Assembly (NCBI GenBank): GCA_016721435.1
Contig: JADKIC010000002.1
Coordinates: 1 to 64,000, forward strand
Origin: Bacteroidota bacterium
Lineage (GTDB): Bacteria; Bacteroidota; Bacteroidia; AKYH767-A; OLB10
DNA length: 64,000 nucleotides
Direction: 5' to 3'
The translations under genes and the position numbers were made by a program. Every line of letters begins with the position of its first letter. Position 1 is the first letter of the stretch. This document shows, one piece after another, positions 1-13,100 of the stretch. The notes below the pieces were generated by a model. That model was not told the origin of the DNA and made no database searches. It saw nothing but the letters and a program-made list of their open reading frames with translations.

Positions 1-2010
1 AAGATAAGTACATCGAGACCACACGGAAAGTAAGTCCTATTTATGGCCCTGCTTACAGCACGATTTTCCGAGGATGTGCAATTGCTCAGGAAGAATCATG
101 TTGAAATTTTCTCAAGAATGGCCCGGCATCAAGGGGATCAAAACCAACTTTTGCATAAAACTTAAGTTCTTCTGGAGATTACCAGGTGATTCATATGTAC
201 TGGAGATATTTCGTGGCAGAATTTTGCCGGACGTCAGAATGATATTCAGGAGTCACGGTGGTATTTTAAAAAAACTGGATCAGCAGGATTAAAGGGATAG
301 ATGAAATGAGACTCGGTCCCACCCAGGATCAGCTGGCCAACCTTGGAATGAAAGGACAATAAAGCAAGAAATACTTTTTTATTTCTTCCATTGATTTTAG
401 GTATTGTCGGGATGGATCTTGGCATTACAGACAGGATAAGCACGATGCCTGGACCATAATGGGCTCTTCTTCTTACCGGACTCGCAATCGTCTTATACCT
501 GAAATCAATATCCCTACCAGCCCCGCGAAAGGATTATGCTTATGCTGCCTCTTTCTATACGTTTGCCATTTGGATTGGTCTGGGTATATGCCTAGCTGAA
601 AAGTTGAAGCAGTAAAAGTCCCTACGCCGTAGCAGGGGCTTTAAACATCTGTGTAATGTCTGTAGCCGTTCCGGTCATTGAAGTGGCGAAAGAAGGGTGG
701 GATGATCATGACCGCTCTCATCGTTTGACTTCCTCGTGATATCGACTGGAATTACCTGCAGAGCACCGCCCTAACGCCACTGGCTTTACCACCGGAGATA
801 TTGATACCTTCCCACTTTGGTGCTCAGGATGTAGAGAACCTGCGGACAGATGTGTGTCGTCAATTTGAAGTCTCTTGAATACCGATTGTACATCGATCAA
901 ATGAAGCGAAAGGCTTATCAGAGTGATGCGGTTGCGCTAGTCTGACTCATGATAAATATGCAGGGCACCGGGACATGTTCCTTTCACGGACCGAAAGGTC
1001 GGTGCCCGGATATACCAATGTGAAAGATTGATGAACTTCATACTCCAGTGAAACCCTGATGCGAAAGTCAGGACGCAGGGGAGGTTCAGAATTAAACTAT
1101 TCCAAACGAAGAAGTTTTCATTAAAGAGATAGGAAGCGGTATTAAAGAATGGTGTAGGAAGCCGGAAGATGCAGATAAGATCGTGGATACCATCTTTGGG
1201 ATCTGTAGCAGATCGCAGCCATCTGATGAAAGCGGACTCTGATGATTATGGATCCCGATCGCCAACAATGACTGGACACGACCCATCTATTCCGTTACGT
1301 GGGTGGGGATAGCTGCCTGAACCTGGAACCCATTTTTAGCTCGAGGGATTAGTATATCGCTTTATGCCTATTCGAACAAGTCCTGACGCTTCCGGACAAA
1401 CCGGAAGAGGAGGAGTGAAGCTGATGTACGATAACATGATGAATAATTCCTTTGGGGAAATATGAGTCGTGAAGATGTGCATTCTGGATCAGAAATAAAT
1501 TTGAACATGACGATGAATTTCAGGAATAATTTCTCTCCTGCCTTGCCGAAGGTTTATATGCCGAAGGAAAGCTGGATTAACACGCTGGCTGTACTCGACA
1601 AGATGAACCAGAAATTCCGGATAAAACGGTTCCTTACAATGTGATGATGCTCCGTCCCTCTGGAAATTTATTATAACGCGGCGAGGTATTACAGGAGCTC
1701 TGTCACGATCCTTCCGGAATGATGACCAGCAACACCCATAGAGCCCCCACGAAGCCCGTAAGAAACATGCCGCTGGATATGGCGCGCTCTATAACGGTGC
1801 GTATGGCCGACATTTACGAAAACGAGCTAAACTATTATTTCTCCCTCAAGGAAACAGAATATCTGGAAGTATGTAGACCGTGAAATGAATCAGGCAATGG
1901 CCATCTTCGGTGAACTGATTCGTATTGCCAAAGCAAACAATCAGGAAGACATTGTTAAGCACCTGGAGCCAAGGTTTAAGAAGCTCGAAGAGCGGTACAC
2001 GAAATTTCCT
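1..2010 (+). pseudogene. DUF2723 (GT-C type, TMEM260-like) membrane glycosyltransferase, partial and degraded
   Basis: Only the C-terminal part lies in the window and it reads in several frames. Recognisable pieces in order are a membrane segment at about 470-610 ending in an AFYTFAIWIGLG-like run, the family signature WDDHDRSH at about 699-722, a piece equivalent to DVRVVNL/YIDQMKRKAY at about 845-920, and a C-terminal helical tail at 1640-2010 (VDREMNQAMAIF, LEPRFKKLEERY). Family knowledge: DUF2723 proteins are large multi-pass membrane proteins of the GT-C/O-mannosyltransferase type and are near universal in Bacteroidota. There are many indels, stops and substitutions, far more than in the genes further right. 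This could be a decayed copy or very poor sequence at a contig edge. The polysaccharide deacetylase remnant follows directly. Confidence 0.75.
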
Positions 2011-2026
2011 GCCGGCCGGCGGCAGG

Positions 2027-2640
2027 TTATCCCATGGTTTCCCCGCCCATCTTCCTCCGACTCGCCCATCCCGGTGTCACCTGGCAAATGTCCCGGAAGG
2101 AGAAAGTCTTGTATCTGACTTTTGACGATGGCCCTGACCAGATACTAACTAATAAGGTACTGGATTTGCTGAAGAGTACAATGCCAGCCACATTTTTTGC
2201 ATCGGTGAAAACGTCCGCAAACACCCCGAACTCTATCAGCGCATCCTGAAAGAAGGCATAGGTAAAGGAATCATACCAACAACGTCAACAGCTGGAAGGT
2301 CACTGCAGATCATTACATCAAAGATATGGGGAAACGGAGTCGTGCCATTCCTCTGAACTCTTTCGCCCTCCATACAGTAAGCTGGCCCCCGCACCTTAAT
2401 GCATTGCGTAAAAGGTACCGCATCATCATGTGGGATGTAATCACCGGTGATTATGATGAAAAGGTTTCGGCAAACCAATTAGAGAAAATGTAAACAACAA
2501 ACCAAACCGGTTCCTCATGTTTTCCATGACGGCGTAAGCCGGGCCACGGATGTCTGAAAGTGTTGCCGAAAGTGCGTCCTATAGTGAAGGTGGGTACGTC
2601 TTTAGATCTTTTCCTAAGTAATTTTGGCCAGTGTTGATGT
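2027..2640 (+). pseudogene. Polysaccharide deacetylase (NodB-like), frame-broken
   Basis: The first catalytic motif of carbohydrate esterase family 4 is intact (LYLTFDDGPD at about 2108-2137) and is followed by DLLK..MPATFF, then in other frames by NHT (about 2270), a SSELFRPPYSKL-like RPPY motif (about 2350-2385), MWDVITGDYD (about 2430-2460) and a FHD..-like end. The order matches the NodB fold that removes N-acetyl groups from peptidoglycan or chitin-like sugars. At least four frame changes are needed to read it through. It starts almost immediately after the DUF2723 remnant. Family assignment is secure; functionality is not. Confidence 0.75.
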
Positions 2641-2739
2641 AATTGGTTTGATCTCACTTGGTTTGGAATCACAATAACAGTATTAAGAAATAGCCGTTAA
2701 AGTATGCCCTTGAGTTATTCAACTCTCCTACAAATAATT

Positions 2740-3465
2740 ATTTTAACTCTTATAAATTTATTTTAGTATTTATCATATTCATCGTGGGTATCTGTATCGT
2801 AGGTCAGACCAATTTTCCAACAACAAAATTTACAGGGTTCGCCTACAATGAAACAACACTTTAATTACGAAAAATTACAAATGGAAAATTTCAAGATAAA
2901 TTGAATATAATTATTGTTGCTTTTAAAAAGGAAAGTTTAGATTTATGCAAAAAATAGTGCCTTTTACTACTTCTAACTGAATACCCTATTTGTGCAAGTT
3001 CGGTCAACCCCTGGCCTAAGCGGATGTCAGGAGATGACGGAGTGCCCGAAGGCTTTATCATATCAATCGCTTCAATCCATCCAGTAGTTTTTGTTTATCC
3101 TCGGTCTCAATTATCCAAATGATTCCGATCTACGAAAGAGAATGCAACAGATCCCGGCAGCGACATTTTATTCATGGGTCCTGCGTCACTATTGGTTGCC
3201 TTCCAATGACAGACGATTTTATCAAAGAAATCTATTTATATGCTGCTTATGCCCGGCAAGCAGGTCAGCAAAAAATACCTGTTTACGTTTTTCCGTTCAA
3301 GATGAATGATGAAAATATGCAAAAGCATGTCATGGAAAATATGGAGAATGCACTTTTAAATTTTTGGCGTAATCTAAAGTCTGGCTATGATCTGTTCTTC
3401 TCCGGGAAGAAGAAATTGAATATTCGGGCTGACAGGGAAGGTCATTATTTGTTTTATAGCAGATT
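2740..3465 (+). pseudogene. YafK-type L,D-transpeptidase, frame-broken
   Basis: A hydrophobic N-terminus (about 2755-2810) is followed, across frame changes, by a YPICASS-like piece (about 2980-3005), GVPEGF (about 3040), a LGLNYPN piece (3103-3123) and the catalytic YkuD motif FIHGSCVTIGCLPMTD (about 3163-3210), with the HG...S/T.GC arrangement whose Cys is the nucleophile. The tail LNFWRNLKSGYDLFF is also typical of this family. Family role: periplasmic cross-linking or processing of peptidoglycan. The catalytic half reads in one frame from 3119; the upstream half is shifted. No intact start codon is seen. Confidence 0.7.
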
Positions 3466-3631
3466 CACCATTCGGAGTGCTAACATCATCGGCAACACCT
3501 ACTACATCGTCATCCGTCACCGTAATGCGATTGAAGTATGGAGTAAATATCCCGTGTTGTTTAACAGCAATTCCGTTAATTTTGATTTTCTGCGCCTTAA
3601 GAAAAAAGTATTAGGAGTTAAGGAAACATAA
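3466..3631 (+). pseudogene. Tail fragment of a secreted Bacteroidota protein
   Basis: In frame with the transpeptidase tail, this stretch encodes NTYYIVIRHRNAIEVWSKYP followed by NFDF. The same kind of ending closes the M36 peptidase in this window (SYYIVVELRNGLETWSKLP, about 25308-25364, then FDFTTP). It therefore appears to be the last strand module of a different secreted protein, joined to the transpeptidase remnant by deletion or misassembly. Confidence 0.45.
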
Positions 3632-4190
3632 GTTTTAATAAGTTCTAAGAAAAAATTAAACACTAAGCCATACATTTAAGTTCCGGTTTTTAGGTAGTGT
3701 GAAGTTGCTAAAACAATGGCGCGATGGGTTAGAAAGATGTTTCTAAAATTTCGGATATTACTTCAAAGCAGAAATTTTCAAGGCAAATCCCACCAAATTA
3801 TGGGCGAATCTTACAGCCTGTTGATAATTCGCAATTTCATAAAATCTTTATAATCACTGATAATCAATGCTATAATTTATTAATGGATATGATTTTGATC
3901 AAAATTAAAATAAACCTTGCAGGGTATATATTAGATTTTTAACTTTGCAACCTTTTTCTGATAAATCGGTTTATGATCATCGATTCTTTCTGTTGATTTT
4001 ATTTCGGTTTTCAGATATGAACAACTTTACTAACTCACAAAACATATTGCCTTTAAGCGATTTTTTATATGGATATCATAAATATGACTTTCTCCTTCGA
4101 GAGAAAGTCGAACTACTTTATTTATTTAGATTTTAATTATTATCCATTTGCTACAACATAAATTGTATATACCAAACAACCTTTATACCT
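3632..4190. other. AT-rich intergenic region
   Basis: No gene is supported here. The only short open frame (3945-4136) has no recognisable product. The region contains the candidate promoter at 3917-3947 and is otherwise featureless AT-rich DNA. Confidence 0.6.
3917..3947 (+). promoter_or_regulatory. Candidate Bacteroidota promoter
   Basis: TTG at 3917-3919 and TAACTTTG at 3940-3947 fit the Bacteroidota -33/-7 pattern (TTG, about 20 bp, TAnnTTTG). It lies about 240 bp upstream of the ATG of the giant secreted protein. The assignment rests on pattern match only. Confidence 0.4.
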
Positions 4191-7100
4191 ATGAAACAAC
4201 AACTACTGCCTCAATTCATTGAGTCGAAATCTCCTCCGCCAATGGTGGACGATGAAAAAGATGATGTTCTTTTGTTTAATCTCTTTAAGGAGGTGACAAA
4301 TACTTTTCTTTTTCAATTAAACGATGGTCATTACTTCTGGCTTCATTGGTCTGTCTGCAGGTCAGATGAACGCTCAGTATGTGAATGACAATAGTACAGT
4401 TGGTGATGTCTTTACAACTGCAGTTGGTAATGACGCCAATGCAGGAACTGCGGCAGCCCCTTATGCGACTATTAACTTCGCGATCTCTCAGGCCGTCGGT
4501 GGAGAAACCATCTATATCGATAACGGTTCATACAATGAACGCGTAGTAGTCGATAAATCGTTAACCCTCGAAGGAGCAGGCGAAGCGATCGCCATCCTCG
4601 ACGGAACCGGTCTTGTCGGAACAGGTAAAGGTATCGCGATCAACAATGCTATCACCAATGTAACGATCAAGAAACTGACGGTACAGGATTATGCAGGCGC
4701 AAGCGGAAATGCTGACGCAGGTATCTATGGTATCGGTGGTAATAATTTAACGGTACAAAATGTAACCCTTCAGAATAACGTAGGCGGTAGCGGATTTTAT
4801 GCGAACGGTCCTGTGAATACAGTGCTGATCGACTCGGTGACATCCACCGGTCATACCGTAGGAGCGCGAGGTATTGTGATCTGGAACGGACTGAAAGAGA
4901 ACATCACGATCATGGATTGCCATGTATATGGTAACAACTGTTGTGGTATCGAACTTCAGGATGGAACAGCATCCGGTGTTTCAATGATCAATAACAATGT
5001 ACACGATAACGGCGATAACGGAATCGGAATCGTTGGCATGCAAGGTCCTGGTGAGAACGTAGTAAGTGGCAACACGCTGCTGAACAACGGTCGCTTTGGC
5101 ATGGAGATCAAAAATCCAAACGGATCAGGAGCAGCCACCGGCGCAGGTCGTGTAGTCATCGAGAATAATAATGTAAGCAGAACTTTACCAATTGTAGATG
5201 CACGTGATATCGTAGGTATCGCGGTATTCCGCAGAGGTGTATTAGCAGGTAATGTAGATGTTCCTTACGGAGCAGTAGTACAGAACAACACGATAAGCGG
5301 CTATGTACAAACCAGCACGAGCGAAGGTTTTGGTATCGTAGCGGAAGGAATCAATCATACCGTAAGCGGAAACAACGTAAGCGGATGTGATGTAGGTATT
5401 CAGCGTCAGTCAGGTCATACACCTTATCCTGGAGATGGCGATCAGTCGAATTTGGCTGATACTTATTTCGGACGTGGTAACTCACCTGTAACATGTGGAG
5501 TAACCGTAACCGGAAATACTTTAAGTAATACTATTGATACGAGAGATGTTCCTGCAAGTGTTGCGGGTGGCGCAGTACAGAATCAGAATACAGGCAACTG
5601 GTATTGCAGCATTCAAAGTGCGATCAACGCGGCAACAGCAGGTGATGTCCTGAATGTGAGCAGCGGAACATATAACGAACAGGTATTGGTAAATAAACTG
5701 GTGACATTGAATGGTGGCACACCCAAGCCGGTGATTAACTTCACAGGAACAGTGAGTGGAAAGCCTACTTTGTTTGATGTATCGGTAGCGGGTGTTACGA
5801 TAGATAATTTCAACTTCAAGGTGGATATGACCAAGCTGAACAGCGCGATCATCGCCAGTGCGACCACCATGAATAACCTGACTATAACAGATAATGATAT
5901 CGAAGCGATCGGTAGCAGTGGTGCAGCAACTTTCGGATCTTATGGAAACAGAAACGCGATCAGTATCAACTATAGCGGTCCAACAAATTACAGAATCGCA
6001 TCAGGTGGTGTGAACAATGTACTGGTTACAGGTAACACAGTAGGTGGAGTATTAAACGATGGCTTCGGTCAGCCGCGCTTCTTCCGTGCAGCCGTAGCCA
6101 CAGATGAGTCAGGAGGAACATACAGTGGTAACACTTTCCAGACCATCAACCACGATGTGGTAGTTCGCTTTGGCAATAATGGCAATGTAGATATTACCAA
6201 CAATAACTTTAACGGAGGCGGAGTAGAGATATCCGATATGAATGCAGGAGCCGGTGTGATCACCATCTCAGGCAATACATTCGATGCCACATTCGCAAAC
6301 ACATCTGCACCGAATACAGCGGTATTACGTCTGAAGAATAATTATAACTTCAGAACAACAGCAGTAACGGGCAATACTTTCAGCAACCACCAGTGGGCGA
6401 TAAGCCAGGAGAACTACAATACAGTTACTGTAGATAACAACGGATTTACACCATTGGCCGGTTCAACGACCTATCATCATATCGCAGTAAATACGAAGTC
6501 GATCAGTACGAATTCAAATGCCATCGTACAGGTGCAAATCAACGGTGTGATCACCAACAATACCTTCAATGGATCAGGCACACCGGGTGGCACAGGGTTA
6601 TCTTTCCATAACCATGATAATGATGCGGCTAACATCGGAACATTTACAATCGGTGGATCGGGCAATGAGAATGACTTCAATGCAGGAATCGGAACTTTCA
6701 TCCGTTTGGATGATCAGACAGGTACTTCATCAGGATCAACATTCCCAGCATACACTTCATTGATAGGTGCAGGAGCAGGTGCATTAACAACGATGTCTTG
6801 CTGGTCAGTTGATGTTGATATTCAGGAAAACAACTTTGATGTAGGTTCGGGCTTACAGCTTCCTTCAGCAATGAGCGGAGCAGGTCGTACTACACTTGAA
6901 ACAGCTTTACATCATAAGCCGGATAATGCCTGCTTAGGAAATCTGATTTATTTCTACCCTGTACATAATATTACACAGAACATATATTACCTGACCATAA
7001 ACAGCGCTATCGCGGCCGCAAATGCGAATGATGTGATAGAAGCAGCTGATGGCAGTTACAACGAAAGAGTGGTCATTGATAAATCTCTTACCCTTCAGGG

Positions 7101-10100
7101 AGCCAGTGAGTCAGGAACGATCCTCGACGGAACAGGTCTTGTAGGAACAGGTAAAGGAATCACGATCAACAATGGTATCACCAATGTAACGATCAAGAAA
7201 CTGACGGTACAGGATTATGCAGGCGCAAGCGGAAATGCTGACGCAGGTATCTATGGTATCGGTGGTAATAATAATTTAACGGTACAAAATGTAACGCTTC
7301 AGAATAACGTAGGCGGTAGCGGATTTTATGCGAACGGTCCTGTGAATACAGTGCTGATCGACTCGGTGACATCAACCGGTCATACCGTAGGAGCGCGAGG
7401 TATTGTAATCTGGAACGGACTGAAAGAGAACATCACGATCATGGATTGCCATGTATATGGTAACAACTGTTGTGGTATCGAACTTCAGGATGGAACAGCT
7501 TCCGGTGTTTCAATGATCAATAACAATGTACACGATAACGGCGATAACGGAATCGGAATCGTTGGCATGCAAGGTCCTGGTGAGAACGTAGTAAGTGGCA
7601 ACACGCTGCTGAACAACGGTCGCTTTGGCATGGAGATCAAAAATCCAAATGGATCAGGAGCAGCCACCGGCGCAGGTCGTGTAGTCATCGAGAATAATAA
7701 TGTAAGCAGAACCCTTCCAATTGTAGATGCACGTGATATCGTAGGTATCGCGGTATTCCGCAGAGGGGTATTAGCAGGTAATGTAGATGTTCCTTACGGA
7801 GCAGTAGTACAGAACAACACGATAAGCGGCTATGTACAAACCAGCACGAGCGAAGGTTTTGGTATCGTAGCAGAAGGAATTAATCATACCGTAAGCGGTA
7901 ATAACGTAAGCGGATGTGATGTAGGTATTCAGCGTCAGGCAGGTCACCTTCCTTATCCTGGAGATGGCGATCAGTCGAATTTGGCTGATACGTATTTCGG
8001 ACGTGGTAACTCACCTGTAACATGTGGAGTGACCGTAACAGGAAATACTTTAAGTAATACTATTGATACGAGAGATGTAGGTACAAGTAATAATGCAGGA
8101 ACAGTAACAAACACTACCTCACTGGAAGTATTCTGCAGTATTCAGGCAGCGATCAATGATGCACAAACGTTGAATGGTCATACATTAACGGTGAGTGCAG
8201 GAACCTATGCAGAAAATGTTATTGTCAATAAATCATTAAATATACTTGGTCCGAATGCGGCGATAGATGCCTGTTCAGGTTCACGTGTGGCAGAAGCAAC
8301 CGTTGTTTCTGCAGTAGCAGATATCGATTTGGCTGAAATATTCCATGTAGCTGCATCCAATGTAACCATCTCAGGATTTACAATTGATGGAGATAATACG
8401 ACATTAACTTCAGGTTTCACCAGTACAAATGGCGCGGATATCGACGCAGCGGAAGGTGTTACGGTTTATGAAACAGGTATCAATAACTTAACCGTATCAA
8501 ATAACATCATTCAGAATCTCTCTTATTTTGGAGTGACGTTGTATGATTATCCTGCAGGTGTTCCTTCCAGCGGACATGTAATAACAAATAATAAAATTCA
8601 GAACTTAGGTACGTATGATATTGCTTCCGGTATTGATTATTGGGGAGGTGGTGTATTGTTGTACAACAATCAATACACAGCCATTACCAATAACTGTATG
8701 AGCAATGTTCGCTTAGGTGTTCAAACCGGTAACTTCTCGCAAGCCAATCCGGGAGCTCCCGCATCACAGGTCATCAGTGGTAATACAATCGAAGCCCGCA
8801 GAACAGGTATATTCCATAACCTGCATTACGGAACCGCTTCTCCAATGACCTTCTCAAACAATACCATCGATGCACTTGCAAATGCAAATGAAACAAGATG
8901 GGATGGTATCGCGCTTTCATCATTAGCTGTTCCTTCTATCTCAACCAATAATACAATTGATGGAAATGGCATTGCAGCTTCTAACCTATCAAAAGGATAT
9001 GAAATCTGGAATGTCGCGGCACCAATAACGAACAGCACTATCACAGGTGGTAGTGTAAGCGGAGTGGATATTGGCGTATTTGCCAATAACTATGACGGTT
9101 ATTCATCCGATGCACCGGACGGTTCTTATGCTACTATCAGTGGCGTAACTATCACTCCATCCATTACAGGTGTTGGTGTACGAATTTATGATAATGCTTT
9201 AGCTACTTCACATGCTCCTGTACGATTGGATCTTTCCGGTTGTACTATTTCAGGAGGACTTGAAGGCGTTAAGTTTGAAGAAACACAAGCTGGTACTGTT
9301 GGTGGAACAATTAACAACAATAATATCTCCGCTTCCGGTATTGGAGTCAATGTGAACAGTATGGTTACTTCAGTTTCCAATGTGTTCAGTGTGACAAATA
9401 ATACCATTAATATTACGGGACAAACTGCGGGAGCTAATCCAACATCTGCAGTCTTCTTGCGTCAACTGACAGGAACTACAGCTGCTACCATAAGCGGTAA
9501 TACTATCACTGGACCATTCTATGGTTACCTCGCGTATAACTTAAATACGACACCTGTAACAGAAATTGATGGTGGTACTATTTCAGGCGTATTGCAGGGA
9601 GTAGCTTTCATCAATATTGATCCGATAACATTCACTGCTTATGCACCAAGTACTGCAACAGTGAAGAATGTTACAATGAGTGGATTCACAGGAAACCACC
9701 CTTCCTTACCAAACAACAACTTCCATGCAGGAGTTTATACATTCACATCCGGCAGCAATACTGCAGCTACACTGAATGTAACACTTCGTGATTTGAATAT
9801 TGATGGTACCGGAAAAACAAGTCCTGCCAGTGCAGGTATTTATCCTGCCGACTTCTCAACAGGTGCAGGTGTACGTCAAACGATTATTGTTGATAGCTGT
9901 ATCATCAGCAATAACCTGAACCGTGGTATCAGTGCCAGAGGAAGTAATGCCGTTGTAGATGTAAATAACTGTACACTTACCAACAATGGTGGTGATCCAT
10001 TCGGAGCCGGTGGCAATGATGGATTTGGTGTATTCTCTGCACAGAATGCTGTATTGACATTAGACAATAGCTATGTAACTAATCCTGCAACGGTAACTGC

Positions 10101-13100
10101 GCCTTATAGCGTATTTGCACTTGCAACTGGTCTGGGTACACCAAGCCTTACAGCAACGAATAATAGTTTGAATAATAATGGAAATGCCAATGGACTTCTT
10201 GCCAATAATTTATCAGGCACTTTAACTGCCACTTGTAATTGGTGGGGTACCGGTAGTTTGGCAACCATTGCAACATTGGTTTCCGGAGCAGTAACCTATC
10301 AGCCGATATTAATTGATGGTACCGATGCTGACGCCACAATGGAAGGTTTCCAGCCGGGTGTTGGTACTTGTCAAACAGTTTTAGTTGTTGTTAATGGTGT
10401 AGTAACCGATGAAACATGTACTAATCTGAATAATGGTGCTATCGATATTACTGCCTCAGGTGGCATAAGCCCTTATACCTATGCATGGAGTAATGGTAGC
10501 TTCAGTGAAGATCAAACAGGTCTGGATGCCGGTACTTATACTGTTACAGTAACAGATTTCTATGGCAACTCCGGCACGAATAGCTTTGTAGTTAATCCGG
10601 GTGTAACAGCGACTTCATGGTATGCTGATACAGATCTGGATACTTATGGTGATCCAATGTCAACCGTTCTTGCATGTGTTCAACCTGTAGGATATGTTGC
10701 TGATAATACAGATTGTAACGATGGAAGTGCTGCGGTAAATCCGGGTGCAACGGAAATCTGTAACGGTATTGATGATGATTGCGACGGCTTGACTGACGAT
10801 GCAGATCCATCCATCACCGGTCAGTCTACATGGTATGCAGATGCTGATGGTGATTCATATGGTAATTTATCAGTAACAACGCTCGCATGTACTCAGCCAA
10901 TAGGTTATGTAGCCAACAGCACAGATTGTAATGACGGAAACCCTGCGGTGAATCCGGGTGCAACAGAAATATGCAATACCATTGATGATGATTGCGACGG
11001 TTTAACAGACGATGCAGATCCTTCTATCAGCGGTCAGTCTACCTGGTATGCTGATGCGGATGGAGATTCTTATGGTAATGCAGCAGTAACTACACTTTCT
11101 TGTACACAGCCTGTTGGGTATGTATTCGATAACTCTGATTGTAACGATGCCAGTGCAGCGGTTAACCCTGGTGCTACTGAAGTTTGTAATGGTATCGATG
11201 ATGATTGTGATGGTGATACAGATGATGATGACCAGAATGTCACCGGCCAAGCTACCTGGTATGCAGATGCTGACGGAGATACTTACGGAGATGTCAATGT
11301 TTCGCAATTGAGTTGTAACCAGCCATTAGGTTATGTTGCGAATAGCACGGACTGTGATGATGCAAATGCATCTGTGAATCCGGGCGCAACAGAATCTTGT
11401 AATGGAATTGATGATGATTGTAATGGATTAACAGATGATAATCTGGTGTTCACTACTTATTACAATGATTTCGATGGTGATAATTACGGTACCGGTGCAG
11501 GAATTTCACTTTGCAGTAATCCGGGAGCGGGTTATGCTACTCTCAATGGAGATTGTAATGATGGAAACGCTGCTATTAATCCGGGTGCAACAGAAGTATG
11601 TAATACGATAGATGATGATTGCGACGGTTTAACAGACGATGCAGATCCATCGATCACCGGACAGCCTACCTGGTATGCAGATGCTGACGGAGATACTTAT
11701 GGAAATAATGCAGTATCCGTACTTGCTTGCTTCCAGCATATGGGTTACGTAGCGAACAATACAGATTGTAACGACGGAAACATTGCGGTGAATCCGGGTG
11801 CAACAGAAGTATGTAATACGATAGATGATGATTGCGACGGCTTAACAGACGATGCAGATCCATCAGTAACCGGACAGTCTACCTGGTATGCAGATGCTGA
11901 CGGAGATACTTATGGAAATAATGCAGTATCCGTACTTGCTTGCTTCCAGCCTATGGGTTATGTAGCGAACAATACAGATTGTAACGACGGAAACATTGCG
12001 GTGAATCCGGGTGCAACAGAAGTATGTAATACGATAGATGATGATTGTGATGGCTTAATTGACGATGCTGATCCATCTATCATCGGCCAGTCTACCTGGT
12101 ATGCAGATGCAGATGGAGATACTTACGGAAATAATGCAGTGTCAGTTCTTGCTTGCTTCCAGCCTGTAGGTTATGTAACATATAATACCGATTGTAACGA
12201 TGGAAATGCAGGAATTAATCCTGGTGCAACAGAAGTATGTAACGGAATTGATGATGATTGCGACGGCTTAACAGACGCTGCAGATCCATCGATCACCGGA
12301 CAGGCTACCTGGTATGCAGATGCTGACAATGATACGTATGGCAACAATGCAGTATCAGCACTTGCTTGCTTACAGCCTGTAGGTTATGTAGCAAACAATA
12401 CAGATTGTAACGACGGAAACGCTGCGGTGAATCCGGGTGCTACTGAAGTATGTAATACAATCGATGATGATTGCGACGGCTTAATTGACGATGCCGATCC
12501 ATCCATCACCGGACAGGCTACCTGGTATGCAGATGCGGACGGAGATACCTACGGTAATAATGCAGTATCCGTACTTGCTTGCTTCCAGCCGGTGGGTTAT
12601 GTAGCGAACAATACAGATTGTAACGACGGAAACATTGCGGTGAATCCGGGTGCTACTGAAGTATGTAATACAATTGATGATGATTGTGACGGCTTAATTG
12701 ACGATGCAGATCCATCTATCACCGGTCAGGCTACCTGGTATGCAGATGCTGACGGAGATACTTATGGAAATAATGCAGTATCTGTTCTTGCTTGCTTCCA
12801 GCCTATGGGTTATGTAGCAAACAATACAGATTGTAACGACGGAAACATTGCGGTGAATCCGGGTGCTACTGAAGTATGTAATACAATTGATGATGATTGT
12901 GACGGCTTAATTGACGATGCAGATCCATCTATCACCGGACAGGCTACCTGGTATGCAGATGCTGACGGAGATACTTACGGTAACAATGCAGTATCAGTAC
13001 TTGCTTGCTTCCAGCCTATGGGTTATGTAGCAAACAATACAGATTGTAACGACGGAAACATTGCGGTGAATCCGGGTGCTACTGAAGTATGTAATACAAT

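Noticed and set aside
11002..11307. Minus-strand frames in the MopE array
   Set aside because: They repeat with the 213-bp period of the sense repeats and encode Ile/Arg/Tyr-rich nonsense.
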